NCBI GenBank assembly: GCA_021372555.1
Contig: JAJFUI010000085.1
Coordinates: forward strand, 1-58,094
Reading direction: 5' to 3'
DNA from: Planctomycetaceae bacterium
Lineage (GTDB): Bacteria; Planctomycetota; Planctomycetia; Pirellulales; Thermoguttaceae
DNA: 58,094 nt
The position numbers and the translations under genes were made by a program. Each line of letters opens with the position of its first letter. Within the stretch, counting starts at the first letter, position 1. Shown in pieces: positions 42,410 through 51,568 of this stretch. The notes beneath the pieces were generated by a model, which was not told the origin of the DNA, did no database searches, and saw nothing but the letters and a program-made list of their open reading frames with translations.

Positions 42410-43116
42410 TCTCCGCCTCCGGTCAATTGTCCCGCTGGTCGGACATCATTGCAACCTCCCTCGTCTCTGTTGGGGAGGTGTTCGGGACGCGGATGCAACC
42501 GGAACAGGTGCGCCATCCAGACGCCGGTTATCGAGCCTAGCATGGCCCCGGCGACCACGTCGCCAACAAAGTGGTAGTTCGTGCCGACCATCGCAACGCA
42601 AATGGTGACGCCCACAACGGCATAACACCATCGCCACCGCGGATATGCAAGCCACAGGATCGACAGCGCCGAGCAAATCACCGCGGCGTGGCCGGAGGGA
42701 AAAGACTCGAAAGCGACGCCGGAATGGAATGGATGAAAGCCATAGTCGCCGGTGCGGATTAACGATGGGTTGTTCTGCTTCCACGTCTCCGGCCAATAGC
42801 GACCACAGCTCCATTTCAAGAACTGCTTCAACAGGGTTGTGACGATGACGTTGGCGGAGATGGCCAGCAGTACGGCCTGTAACCGCCCACCCCGTTTCCA
42901 CAGCCACCAGAGAATCACGATCGCGATGACCGCCGGCGCGGCAGACTTCAAACACTCCGAAACCAAGGGAGGCCATCTCAGCAACCCGGAGAGGAGCGGG
43001 CTGTGGGCGTGAACAAACCACGCAACTGGCCGATCCACGAAATAGTAACAGAGCACGACCAGCGCAACGCCTAGGGTCAGAGCGACGGCGGTCCTGGCTG
43101 CAAGCGATTTCTTCAT
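42406..43116 (-). CDS. PAP2-family membrane phosphatase
   Basis: About 236 residues from ATG 43116 (MKKSLAARTAVALTLG); ATGs at 43149 and 43155 are possible and give a longer cytosolic tail. Six hydrophobic helices; the PAP2 motifs are LKWSCGRYWPETW, SFPSGHAAV and GTNYHFVGDVVAG, with the catalytic His residues. The first motif has Trp where many members have a second Arg. Such enzymes dephosphorylate lipid phosphates (phosphatidic acid, undecaprenyl pyrophosphate). The 3' end overlaps the HTH gene by 4 bases, and the antiporter gene lies 108 bases upstream on the same strand. Confidence 0.91.
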   Translation of the reverse strand: MKKSLAARTAVALTLGVALVVLCYYFVDRPVAWFVHAHSPLLSGLLRWPPLVSECLKSAAPAVIAIVILWWLWKRGGRLQAVLLAISANVIVTTLLKQFLKWSCGRYWPETWKQNNPSLIRTGDYGFHPFHSGVAFESFPSGHAAVICSALSILWLAYPRWRWCYAVVGVTICVAMVGTNYHFVGDVVAGAMLGSITGVWMAHLFRLHPRPEHLPNRDEGGCNDVRPAGQLTGGGE

Positions 43117-43224
43117 CACGCCACCGCTATTCGGTCCTGTATTGCCCATGGCCATGTCGCGGCCAGCACGATGCGAAGCACCGCCATTGTATGATTGCGA
43201 TGCCACGGGAGCCACCCGCTCACG

Positions 43225-44760
43225 CTACAAGAACAGAAGTGTCGTGAGGGCGAAAAGCGGAATGAGGACCAAGCCGCTGTAGATGAGGTAGGCGAAAAAA
43301 CTTGGCATGCGTACGCCGGCACGCTCGGCGATGGCTCGGACCATGAAGTTGGGGCCGTTGCCGATATAGGTCATTGCGCCCATGAAGACCGCCCCCAGAC
43401 TTACGGATACCAGCAGTGGCTCGAAGAGGCCGGCAACCGTCGGCGTCAGGCCACTCTGTTGCGTGGACGCTTTGGCCGTCTCGAAGAACACCACGTAGGT
43501 CGGCGCGTTGTCGAGCACGGAGGAAAGGCTGCCGGTGGCCCAGAAGTAATGCCAAGGTTCGCTGAGGCCAAGACTTGGCCCAATGCTAGCCAGAATCTCC
43601 AGCGGCGGTTGCATACAGATAAAGATGCCCACAAAGAGCACCGCAACCTCGACGATCGCCGCATAGCTGAATCGGTTTGCCCTGCGTGCGTGCCCATCGC
43701 CCAGGGCAAGCGAGATGGCGACCATCCCGAGCTCCAGTGCCTCGCGAAGATAGAGCCAAGGATGCCAACTGGTGCCGGGCAACGTCGCGGCAGGATCTAA
43801 CAGGCCCACGGCAAAAATGACGCCACCCAGTAGGCATGCGTTGGGCCACAGGCCGCCAAAACGTAATCGGTGGACGCGGGTTTCTTCGAGGGCGATGTCG
43901 GCCGCCCGCTCGCGAGGATAGCACCACAGGCGATCCCAGAGGAAATAAATCACGAGCAGGGAGCCGTTGACGAACAACCATTCGGGCCACAAGCGGAGCG
44001 TCCATAGAAAATCGACGCCCCTCAGGTATCCGAGCAAAAGGGGCGGATCGCCAAGCGGCAGCAGGCAGCCGCCACAGTTGCAGACGATAAAAATGAAGAA
44101 GACAACCGTGTGTTGGACGTACTTCCGCTCACGGTTCGTCTCCAACAGCAGACGCACCAGCAGCATTGCCGCGCCCGTGGTGCCGACGAAACTTGCCAGC
44201 ACACCGCCAACGGCCAAGATCGCCGTGTTCGTCAGCGGGTGGGCAGGCAGGTCGCCTTCAATGCGGATGCCGCCGCTAATCGTGTACAGGCTGAACAGTA
44301 GCACGATGAAGGGCACGTATTCGGCCAACACCGCGTTCGCCAGCACCGCTCCGGTCACCGCAAAGTTCGGCCCCGCGGACGGCTCGACAGTACGTGGGGC
44401 CGGCCAATGCGCCGCGAGTGGCGCCGAGTGCAACACCAGGTAATATGCCAACGTGACCAGCGCCAGCCCTCCGGCCACATAAAAACGGTGCAGATTATTT
44501 TCCCACCAGTGCGCCGTGGCCGGCGCCAGCGGCAACAGCGCAATTGCCGCCAGCAGCAGAACGAAGGGCAACGCCGTCCAGTACGGAGGATGGCTCGTCG
44601 CGGCCAAAGCAGCGGCATGGGCATGGCCGGCGACGATCAGCTCTGTCGCCCGCTGCGGCAACTGCAAAGCGGCTGCGCCAAGATAGACGCCGATCGTTGC
44701 GGCGAGAACCCAGAGCAGTGTCCGATGGCTAGTAGTGGCGCGACCGATGTTCTCGACCAT
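43225..44760 (-). CDS. NhaD-like sodium/proton antiporter-type transporter
   Basis: About 511 residues from ATG 44760 (MVENIGRATTSHRTLL), with GAGACGAGG upstream. About 12-13 hydrophobic helices. Conserved features of the ion-transporter superfamily are the segment NPLTNTAILAVGGVLASFVGTT-like turn, GGCLLPLGDPPLLLG and the C-terminal SSVLDNAPTYVVFFETA, with the Asn-Asp-Asn (DNAP) sequence typical of the NhaD/UIT3 and citrate transporter groups. Expected role is cation/proton exchange at the inner membrane. It may be the first gene of an operon with the PAP2 and HTH genes. Confidence 0.88.
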   Translation of the reverse strand: MVENIGRATTSHRTLLWVLAATIGVYLGAAALQLPQRATELIVAGHAHAAALAATSHPPYWTALPFVLLLAAIALLPLAPATAHWWENNLHRFYVAGGLALVTLAYYLVLHSAPLAAHWPAPRTVEPSAGPNFAVTGAVLANAVLAEYVPFIVLLFSLYTISGGIRIEGDLPAHPLTNTAILAVGGVLASFVGTTGAAMLLVRLLLETNRERKYVQHTVVFFIFIVCNCGGCLLPLGDPPLLLGYLRGVDFLWTLRLWPEWLFVNGSLLVIYFLWDRLWCYPRERAADIALEETRVHRLRFGGLWPNACLLGGVIFAVGLLDPAATLPGTSWHPWLYLREALELGMVAISLALGDGHARRANRFSYAAIVEVAVLFVGIFICMQPPLEILASIGPSLGLSEPWHYFWATGSLSSVLDNAPTYVVFFETAKASTQQSGLTPTVAGLFEPLLVSVSLGAVFMGAMTYIGNGPNFMVRAIAERAGVRMPSFFAYLIYSGLVLIPLFALTTLLFL

Positions 44761-44933
44761 CCTCGTCTCCCGGCGGCGCGCATCTACGCACACCGCCATC
44801 CCCTAAGAAACGAGATTTGCGGTGGCAAATCAAGAGCAATGCTGTTGTCGCGAACGTCGAAGCAGACGTTGTCGGGGAAAGCACCTCGCAGCAGAGCCCG
44901 ACTTCGGCGGTGTAAGAAAAGACCCCAGAATGC

Positions 44934-44961
44934 TTGACATTTTTCACTAAAAACGAATAAT
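44934..44961 (+). promoter_or_regulatory. Near-consensus sigma70 promoter of small gene
   Basis: TTGACA (44934-44939), 16-bp spacer, AATAAT (44956-44961) in an AT-rich island; the GTG start of the small gene is at 45010. Confidence 0.7.
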
Positions 44962-45009
44962 GGGCGTCAACTCTCCTGTCACACCATCTACCAAGAAGGG
45001 AGTCGCGCC

Positions 45010-45234
45010 GTGCCCAGGTCCGTGCTGGATGCGATCAAGATGGGGATTTGGGACTTCGAACCGCCGGAAGTGGAGTCTAGCCGGTTCGCAGCTTCGGACG
45101 GGATGCCGGGGACCGAGGAAAAGCTTTACGCGATCGCTGAACGTGCCCGGAAGGGACTCCCGCTCTGGCACGCCGAGGACCGCGATGATGTCGAGTCGCC
45201 TCCGCCGTCCCGTCTGCGCCGCAGGCCGAGGTGA
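45010..45234 (+). CDS. Small protein of unknown function
   Basis: 74 residues starting with GTG, preceded by AAGGGAG at good spacing and by a strong promoter at 44934. The N-terminus MPRSVLDAIKMGIWDFEPPE and the segment MPGTEEKLYAIAERARKGLP read as a soluble helical protein; the C-terminus is basic (PSRLRRRPR). I do not recognise a family. The strong promoter and ribosome site suggest high expression. Confidence 0.75.
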   Translation: MPRSVLDAIKMGIWDFEPPEVESSRFAASDGMPGTEEKLYAIAERARKGLPLWHAEDRDDVESPPPSRLRRRPR

Positions 45235-45285
45235 GGAAAGTGCCGCTTGCTCTGTCGGCACGTCAGGCCCGCCGCCACTCGCCGA

Positions 45286-45990
45286 CTACTCGGCAACCTC
45301 GCTCCCAGCTGAAGGACCAACTCGTCGCGATGGCCGCAGAGCGCCGATGCCCAACGCGTCGTAGAGTCGGGGGTCGGCGAGACTGTCGACCACCAAGGAA
45401 GCCGAATTGAAGTCGTGGTCACGGCTGTGCGCAGCCGGCACGGCCACTGCGAACGCGCCTGCTGCGACGGCCGCCAAACATCCCGCCTCGCTGTCCTCCA
45501 GGACGGCCATTTCCGCCGGAGATATTCCGAAACGACAAGCCGCGGTGAGATAAATTTCGGGGTGCGGCTTCCCCTCGACGATGTCCTCGGCAGTCAGGAT
45601 GAATTGGAAGCGGTCGGCCAACTTGAACGGACAGAGACACGCATCGACCAACTCCCGGCAACTGCTCGTGCCAATCGCCTTCGGTATTTCGGCGCATTCC
45701 AGGGCGTCGAGCAGGTCGAACAGTCCAGGCATCGGGGCCAGGGCGGCGTCCAACATGCGAATGAACAACTGATTCGATTCGGCGGCCAGCGATTGCCAAG
45801 TGTCGGTCAGGCTGCAGCAGCGGATCAGGGCCTCGAAAGCCGGCTGGGGGCGGCGGCCCATCATTTCGTTCTTCAACGCGGCGGTGAACTCGAGCCCGCG
45901 GCGTCGCAGCAGTTCGGCGCCCACGGCCGTGTAGACGTCCTCCGTGTTGAACATCAGCCCATCCATGTCGAAGACGACGGCGCGTATCAC
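45286..45990 (-). CDS. HAD-superfamily phosphatase (beta-phosphoglucomutase-like)
   Basis: 234 residues beginning with GTG in a GTGA overlap with the DUF6798-like gene stop. HAD motifs: FDMDGLMFNTED (nucleophile Asp 8, then the acid/base Asp 10), GTSS (motif II), Lys in EGKPHPEIY (motif III) and LEDSEAGCLAAVAAGA (motif IV). The helical cap of type C1 sits between them, as in phosphoglycolate phosphatase and beta-phosphoglucomutase. The substrate is a phosphorylated small molecule, not determinable here. It is translationally coupled to the membrane protein upstream. Confidence 0.93.
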   Translation of the reverse strand: MIRAVVFDMDGLMFNTEDVYTAVGAELLRRRGLEFTAALKNEMMGRRPQPAFEALIRCCSLTDTWQSLAAESNQLFIRMLDAALAPMPGLFDLLDALECAEIPKAIGTSSCRELVDACLCPFKLADRFQFILTAEDIVEGKPHPEIYLTAACRFGISPAEMAVLEDSEAGCLAAVAAGAFAVAVPAAHSRDHDFNSASLVVDSLADPRLYDALGIGALRPSRRVGPSAGSEVAE

Positions 45991-47642
45991 TCAGGTCCGC
46001 CCTTTCTCGTTAATTGATAGATGACGTACGTCGAATTCTCATAGACCCTTTCAAGGTTCAGCGGCGGATCGGTGCGGTCGGTAATGGCATAAACGGCATT
46101 GTACCGCGCGCCGAGTTGCTGAAGACGCTCTGGCCTGAGCTCGGACAGTGAGTCGTGCCACTGCGGCTCGGTTGGCGGCAGACCAGTGGCGTAGATATCG
46201 TTGACGCGCCGCCACCACTCGACCAGCCCCTTAGCGTCCTGTGGCACGTCTTTCCACGTGACCACTGCACCGTGACCGCTGTACCACGAGAAGGTTTGTG
46301 AAACGCGCGGCACAAGGAAGCAGGCGTGGGGCCTGATCGTGCCCGAGTTGGCGGCCCAACGACATGCGGCCTCCCAGTCGGTCGGACTGGCCATTTTTTC
46401 CGATCGCGGCGGACCAGGCACGATTCGCTCGATGGCATGGCCGCCAACTTGGTAAAGCACGACGCCGGCGACGAGCGACCAAGCGGCCACACAAGAGAAC
46501 GTTGGTCTTCCCTCTCTCTTCGGGCGCGGGGCCAAGGGCGAGAGCAGCAACCTGGCCGCTTCCAGCGAGACGGCCAGCGGCAGGGCCACGTCGGCCAGAC
46601 GGAACCAGTAGAAGCGGAGCAGATTGGCAGCCAAGCCGCGGTTAACGGCGACTAACGCACTTAGCGCGGCGCCGCATAGCGCGATGACCACCGCCCCGGT
46701 GACGAACGCGCGGAGGCGAAGAACATTTTCGTCGCGATGGCGCCGCTCCCATCGCCCCAGCAGGAGCCACAGCCCGCAGAGCAGGCCGAGCCGGGCGACA
46801 AACCAGGGCTGAATCGCGGTGATTAGCAGGTGATGCGGCAGGCGCTCAAAAACATAGATTTCGTGGGCTTGCCGCGCCGTTTCGCGACTGGCGCCCCAGT
46901 CCAGCATCAGCGAGGGGATGATCCCAGGCAACGCAAGCAGTGCTCCGCCCAAGAGCCCGGGCCAAAGTGAACGCAACGGCAATATCGTCCCCTCTCCCTT
47001 TGGGAGAGGGCGAAGGTGAGGGCTGGCAAGCGTAACGCTGCGACCCGAGTGCAGCCACACCCAAGCGATTCCCGCAGCCACCGCCGACCATCCGCCGACA
47101 ACGACGTGGAGCGCCGAGGCAGCGCCCAGACAAAGCAGTCCGCGATTCCAGCGGTTTCGCACGATGGCTTCAAGCCCAAAGAAAACCAGAACGTAAGCGA
47201 ATCCCTTGGCCTCGACGCCGCCGACGACCCACTCGCCGGCCATGTGGCAGTGCTCCATGAGCCAGCCGAACAACGCGGCAGTGAGGACCGAGTACCACGC
47301 CCGCGGCACGATTGCCCAACTGAGCCGCCGCCACGCCCAAGCCAGGAGGAGCCACGTCAGAATACGTCCCGTCCAGGCCAGTGGCGCCGGCGAGAGCCAG
47401 AGCGAGAGCCATCCGAATCCGAGGTTGAACACCCGATGGGCGTCGGGCGTCTCCATGAAGAAGTCACCGCGGAGCCAATCGGGGTTCCAGTAGTGAATCG
47501 CTTTGCCCAGGTAGTACGGCTCGTTGACATCCGGCGCCGGCCACGCGCCTTGCAGGAAGAAAACGGCGAAGATCAGGGCGATCTCGGCCAGAGCAAGGCA
47601 GCGCGCGTTTCGAGTGGTCGGCAGTGGCGAAAAATCGGTCAA
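45987..47642 (-). CDS. DUF6798-like membrane protein
   Basis: 551 residues from a TTG start; no better ATG is near. About nine hydrophobic helices in the first 430 residues, then a soluble C-terminal domain with FSWYSGHGAVVTWKDVPQD and AKGLVEWWRRVNDIYA. The C-terminal domain resembles DUF6798 of planctomycetes, a call from memory. Two short segments look like translated REP-like repeats: SPHLRPLPKGEGT (about residue 208) and SPLAPRPKREG (about 370). HAD phosphatase follows with a 4-base overlap. Function unknown; an envelope or glycosyl role is possible. Confidence 0.82.
   Translation of the reverse strand: MTDFSPLPTTRNARCLALAEIALIFAVFFLQGAWPAPDVNEPYYLGKAIHYWNPDWLRGDFFMETPDAHRVFNLGFGWLSLWLSPAPLAWTGRILTWLLLAWAWRRLSWAIVPRAWYSVLTAALFGWLMEHCHMAGEWVVGGVEAKGFAYVLVFFGLEAIVRNRWNRGLLCLGAASALHVVVGGWSAVAAGIAWVWLHSGRSVTLASPHLRPLPKGEGTILPLRSLWPGLLGGALLALPGIIPSLMLDWGASRETARQAHEIYVFERLPHHLLITAIQPWFVARLGLLCGLWLLLGRWERRHRDENVLRLRAFVTGAVVIALCGAALSALVAVNRGLAANLLRFYWFRLADVALPLAVSLEAARLLLSPLAPRPKREGRPTFSCVAAWSLVAGVVLYQVGGHAIERIVPGPPRSEKMASPTDWEAACRWAANSGTIRPHACFLVPRVSQTFSWYSGHGAVVTWKDVPQDAKGLVEWWRRVNDIYATGLPPTEPQWHDSLSELRPERLQQLGARYNAVYAITDRTDPPLNLERVYENSTYVIYQLTRKGGPE
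46510..46544. repeat. REP-like repeat inside coding region, copy 2
   Basis: Degenerate copy of the CTCTCCC...GGGCGAGAG repeat, translated in frame on the minus strand as SPLAPRPKREG. Confidence 0.55.
46990..47022. repeat. REP-like palindrome inside coding region, copy 1
   Basis: Perfect 9-bp stem CCCTCTCCC-TTT-GGGAGAGGG (46990-47010) followed by CGAAGGTGAGGG. The translated peptide SPHLRPLPKGEGT has the appearance of repeat-derived insertions known from many bacterial genomes. Confidence 0.75.
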
Positions 47643-47709
47643 CGTACGCTACTTCTGATTTCGAACTTTGAGCTTCGGGACTTCTTCCCTCATTCGTCCT
47701 TCGCCCTTG

Positions 47710-49242
47710 TCATTTCTCCATCGCCGCGATGCTCTTAAAGTCCCCTCTTAGCGACTGATAGAGCTGCTGATAGATGGGGAACGCGCGGTCGTAGTACTTC
47801 TTCGCTGTACGATCGACGGCGGTTTGCTGCACGACACGGATGGCGGCTGCACAGGCTTCCTCCACGTTTTTGAACGCGCCGGCCCCGACTGCCGCCAACA
47901 AGGCCACGCCATAGGCAGGGCCTTCCTCGCTCCCGGTGGTGACAACCTTGCGACCGAAAACGTCGGCCTGAATCTGCCGCCAGAGCGGGCCGCGCGAACC
48001 GCCACCGGACGCGCGAATCTCACGAATCGGCACGCCGAGGCTTTCGAATATCTCCAGGCTGTCACGCATGGAATAGGTGACGCCTTCGAGGATCGCCCGC
48101 AGCAGGTGCGCCCGGGTGTGCGCGACGGTTAGCCCAACGAAGCAGCCGCGGGCGTCGGGGTCGGCGTGCGGCGTTCGCTCACCGGAGAGATACGGCAGGA
48201 AGAACAGGCCGTCGCTGCCAACCGGGGCCGTGCGGGCTTCTTCCAACAGCAATTCGTACACCTCCCGCTTGGCGCGCTTCGCGGCAGCCACGTCGGCCTT
48301 GCATAGCTCATTGCGGAACCACTGGAGCGAGCCGCCGGCGCAAAGGTTGACGCCCATCATGTGCCAGCGCCCATGCACCGCGTGGCAGAAAGTGTGGACG
48401 CGCCCTCGCGGATCGATTTTCACGTCATCCGAGTGGACGAACATCACGCCGGAGGTGCCGATGGAGGTCGAGAGCACGCCGCGTGCGACGATGCCATTCC
48501 CAACCGCGCCGGCCGCGCAATCGCCCGCCCCGCCCACGACAACGCAATCTGTGGTCAGTCCGAGTAAACTCGCGGCTTGCGGCGTGAGCCGGCCAGTGAT
48601 TTCCTCCGACTCGTAGCAGCGGCCGAGCAGATCGACGTCGAGTTCCAGAGCGGAGAGCAGTTTTTTCGACCAGCAGCGATGAGCGACATCAAGCAGCAGC
48701 ATGCCGCTGGCGTCGCTCACCTCGGTAGCGTACTCGCCCGTCAAACGGCGGCGGATTTCGTCCTTCGGCAGCAGGATCTTTTTGGTCTTCTGGAAGTTCC
48801 GCGGCTCGTGGTTGCGGAGCCAAAGAATTTTCGGCGCGGTGAAGCCGGTCAGCGCTGGGTTGGCGACGAGCTTGATCAGATTCGCGCGGCCGCCGACGCG
48901 CTGCTCGATTTCGGCACACTCGGCCGCGGTCCGCTGGTCGTTCCAAAGAATCGCACGGCGGATAACCTTGTCGTTGCGATCGAGAAACACGGAGCCGTGC
49001 ATCTGACCGCTCAGACCGATCGCCTTGACGTCGCCGGGACGCAGCCGAGCCTTGGCCATCGTTCTTCCGACCGAGCGGATCGTCGCCTGCCACCAGTCTT
49101 CCGGGTCCTGCTCGCTCCAGAGCGGCTTGGGGAAGTAGCAGGGGTATGTCTCCATCGCCGAAGCAAGGATTGTTCCGCGAGCGTCGATGGCCAGCGTTTT
49201 CGTGCCCGAGGTGCCGATGTCAATGCCGAGAAATACGCTCAT
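47710..49242 (-). CDS. xylB: Xylulokinase
   Basis: 510 residues from ATG 49242 ([17 protein letters not shown]), with GGAGCAACCC upstream; the longer frame to 49350 is unlikely. FGGY-family kinase: the phosphate-1 motif [42 protein letters not shown] and [16 protein letters not shown] are present. The enzyme phosphorylates D-xylulose to xylulose-5-phosphate. The divergent neighbour is a sugar-binding lipoprotein and a truncated sugar isomerase/epimerase lies at the window end, but no xylose isomerase (xylA) is seen. Confidence 0.95.
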   Translation of the reverse strand: MSVFLGIDIGTSGTKTLAIDARGTILASAMETYPCYFPKPLWSEQDPEDWWQATIRSVGRTMAKARLRPGDVKAIGLSGQMHGSVFLDRNDKVIRRAILWNDQRTAAECAEIEQRVGGRANLIKLVANPALTGFTAPKILWLRNHEPRNFQKTKKILLPKDEIRRRLTGEYATEVSDASGMLLLDVAHRCWSKKLLSALELDVDLLGRCYESEEITGRLTPQAASLLGLTTDCVVVGGAGDCAAGAVGNGIVARGVLSTSIGTSGVMFVHSDDVKIDPRGRVHTFCHAVHGRWHMMGVNLCAGGSLQWFRNELCKADVAAAKRAKREVYELLLEEARTAPVGSDGLFFLPYLSGERTPHADPDARGCFVGLTVAHTRAHLLRAILEGVTYSMRDSLEIFESLGVPIREIRASGGGSRGPLWRQIQADVFGRKVVTTGSEEGPAYGVALLAAVGAGAFKNVEEACAAAIRVVQQTAVDRTAKKYYDRAFPIYQQLYQSLRGDFKSIAAMEK

Positions 49243-49448
49243 GGGTTGCTCCGGCTGTTTTGCTGCAATCGCAGCGCAATGCGGCAGTATGGTAGGCCCG
49301 ATTGTAACCCTTCGGCAGGCCAACCGGCAACGGGTCCATTGCCGCCGCATCCAGTTTCCCGTACCCTGGATGCTTTACGAGTTCAAAGGGTGGATTTTCA
49401 CATCCGTCACCGCAAACGATTTACTCTTGCGCGCCAACTACCAACGCC

Positions 49449-50909
49449 ATGAGCCACCACCATAAGCTGCTGACCATCCATCGCTCCCTGGCCATCTTAA
49501 GTCTGCTGCTTTTCGCGGGCTGTCCGCATTCCGGATCGGACTCGAAGCAGACGCCCACGGCCAGGCCGCTCGAAGGGGTAAAACTGCGGCTGGCCGTTGT
49601 GAACGATCCGGCGATGGCGGCGGCCATTGGCCGATTGCGGGGCGAATGGAACGCGCAGACGGGCGCTACCCTGGAGCTTACGGAGTCGAGCGAGGCGGAT
49701 TTGGCTCGCGTCGAGACGCTGCCAACAGATGCCGTGATTTGCCCGTCACACATGCTTGGCCCCATCGCCGAGCGAAAACTTATTGCGCCGGTGCCTGGCA
49801 GCTTGCTCCGCGGAAACCAATGGGCCGGCATCTTCGAACTGCTCAAGTTGCGGGAGGCCGCGTGGGGCCGCCAGACCATGGGCATCCCGTTCGGCTCCCC
49901 CGTCCTCTGCTGCTACTATCGCGCGGACTTGTTGGAAAAACTCGGCCGCCGACCCCCGCGCACCTGGGCGGAGTACGAAGAGTTGGTCGCAACGTTGGCC
50001 AAACAAAAGCCTGCCGACGCAAAAGGCGCTTGGTGCGGCTCGATCGAACCGCTGGCGCCCGGCTGGGCGGGACTGACGCTGCTGGCCCGGGTGGCCCCAT
50101 CGATCAAGCATCGCGACAATTACTCGGCCCTCTTTAACATTGAGACGATGGAGCCGCTGATTTCCGGACCCCCGATGGTGCAAGCGTTGGAGGAACTGGT
50201 CGCGGCCACGAAGCATGGGCCGACAAAGCCGCTGGCCTACGATCCGGCTGCCGCCCGAGCGGCGTTCTGGCGCGGCGAATGCGCGATGGCCCTGAGTTGG
50301 CCGACGGCGGCCGAAGCAGGAAAAACGGGACAAGGGAGCGCGGAAAAGGCAGGGTCGAAAGCTCGGGTCGGCTTCGCGGAACTTCCCGGGTCGCGGCGGG
50401 TATTCAACTTGACGGGGCGAGCTTGGGAGACGCGGGCGGACGATGAGGACTCGCGGGTCCCGTTGCTGGCAATCGCCGGCCGCGTAGGCGTGGTCAACGC
50501 GAAGTCATCCGCGACGGACGCCGCGTTCCAGTTGCTCCTCTGGCTCTCCGACGATCGCAACAGTCCGCAGGTGAGCGCGGCCAGCCCTTGCACAACGTTG
50601 TTCCGGCAAGCCAATCTGAAAATGCCGGGCCAATGGGTCGAGAAGCCCGTGGCAGCGCCGGCGGCCGTCAAATATGCCGACGTCACCGAGGCGGCCTTCC
50701 GCCACGAACAGTGGCTCGGCGCTTTGCGTCTGCCGGGCCGGGCGGAATATCTTGCTGCCTTGGACGAGGCGGTCGCATCGGCCGTCCGCGGCGAGAAACC
50801 GCCCTTGGAAGCCCTGCTCGACGCCGACGCCAAATGGCGCAAAATCACCGAGCGGCTAGGGCTCGAAAAGCAAAAGGCCGCGTATCGGCACAGCTTGGGG
50901 CTGGACTAA
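49449..50909 (+). CDS. Extracellular solute (sugar)-binding lipoprotein
   Basis: 486 residues. Signal with lipobox LLLFAGC (Cys about 25) for lipid anchoring. The mature protein has the type 1 sugar-binding protein fold: GVKLRLAVVNDPAMAAAIG strand and helix, YEELVATLAK, and a hinge segment MGIPFGSPVLCCYYRADLLEKLG typical of the ABC sugar-binding family. It would deliver an oligosaccharide or sugar to a permease that is not present here. The gene is divergent from xylB, which fits a sugar-use theme. I found no ribosome site upstream. Confidence 0.88.
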   Translation: MSHHHKLLTIHRSLAILSLLLFAGCPHSGSDSKQTPTARPLEGVKLRLAVVNDPAMAAAIGRLRGEWNAQTGATLELTESSEADLARVETLPTDAVICPSHMLGPIAERKLIAPVPGSLLRGNQWAGIFELLKLREAAWGRQTMGIPFGSPVLCCYYRADLLEKLGRRPPRTWAEYEELVATLAKQKPADAKGAWCGSIEPLAPGWAGLTLLARVAPSIKHRDNYSALFNIETMEPLISGPPMVQALEELVAATKHGPTKPLAYDPAAARAAFWRGECAMALSWPTAAEAGKTGQGSAEKAGSKARVGFAELPGSRRVFNLTGRAWETRADDEDSRVPLLAIAGRVGVVNAKSSATDAAFQLLLWLSDDRNSPQVSAASPCTTLFRQANLKMPGQWVEKPVAAPAAVKYADVTEAAFRHEQWLGALRLPGRAEYLAALDEAVASAVRGEKPPLEALLDADAKWRKITERLGLEKQKAAYRHSLGLD

Positions 50910-51005
50910 CACAAAGCCACGGTCGGCGGTCGCCCCCTTTTCAACCCGTTTTGCGTCCCTTTTCGTTAGGGCTGGATTAGACCTGCTACCGCCGTCACCA
51001 GACGA

Positions 51006-51254
51006 TCACGCCAACACCCGCATGTTCTCGTACAAGAACTCGGGCGCGAGATCGGCGCCGTTTTCCCAAACGATCGTCCCCAGTTCAGAATCGACGCGAA
51101 ACTTCTGAAACTGCGAGCGGTCCTTGAGCGGAGCGAACATCTCGCCATCCAGTTCGCGGGCCAGATCAATTTCGCCTTCGGCCCCATCGTTGAATTTGAG
51201 CCAAATCACATAGTCGCGAATGTACTTCGCTTCTCTGACATGAAGGATCATCAT
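51006..51254 (-). CDS. DUF2442-family protein
   Basis: 82 residues, one base after the DUF4160 gene. The sequence VREAKYIRDYVIWLKFNDG, with EIDLARELDGEMFAPLKD and VWENGADLAPEFLYE, matches the DUF2442 pattern. The DUF4160-DUF2442 pairing recurs widely in mobile or accessory DNA and has been suggested to be a toxin-antitoxin-like module, which I recall but cannot confirm. It has no membrane segment. Confidence 0.85.
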   Translation of the reverse strand: MMILHVREAKYIRDYVIWLKFNDGAEGEIDLARELDGEMFAPLKDRSQFQKFRVDSELGTIVWENGADLAPEFLYENMRVLA

Positions 51255-51255
51255 T

Positions 51256-51513
51256 TCACTCCAACGGCTTGATGCGTTCCAGCGGGCGTCTGGCCGCAGC
51301 GAGCCTCCAGTTGTGTAACAAGCTCTCCCTGTTCGCTTCCCGCCATTCTTGAACTAGGGCGAGGGCTCGCCGAGACATGCTGCCCTCGACTCTGCCACTC
51401 TCAATCTCCACAGTCACCTCGGCGTCACCGTACTTTGCATGGAGATGCGGCGGCAAGTGGTCCCGCCAATACATCATGATCACAATCCCGAAAAAGCGGC
51501 TGAGTACCGGCAA
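51256..51513 (-). CDS. DUF4160-family protein
   Basis: 85 residues from a TTG start, supported by the usual MPVxSRFFGI opening of the family and by the HLPPHLHAKYG motif (histidine triplet) near residue 20. The partner DUF2442 gene follows after one base. DUF4160 has a small beta-rich fold of unknown activity. It lies 55 bases after the start region of the cyclase operon's last gene on the same strand. Confidence 0.85.
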   Translation of the reverse strand: MPVLSRFFGIVIMMYWRDHLPPHLHAKYGDAEVTVEIESGRVEGSMSRRALALVQEWREANRESLLHNWRLAAARRPLERIKPLE

Positions 51514-51568
51514 TATGGGGCCTCTGGGACTGTTCCTATTATATCATTGCGACAGCGGATATTGAGCT

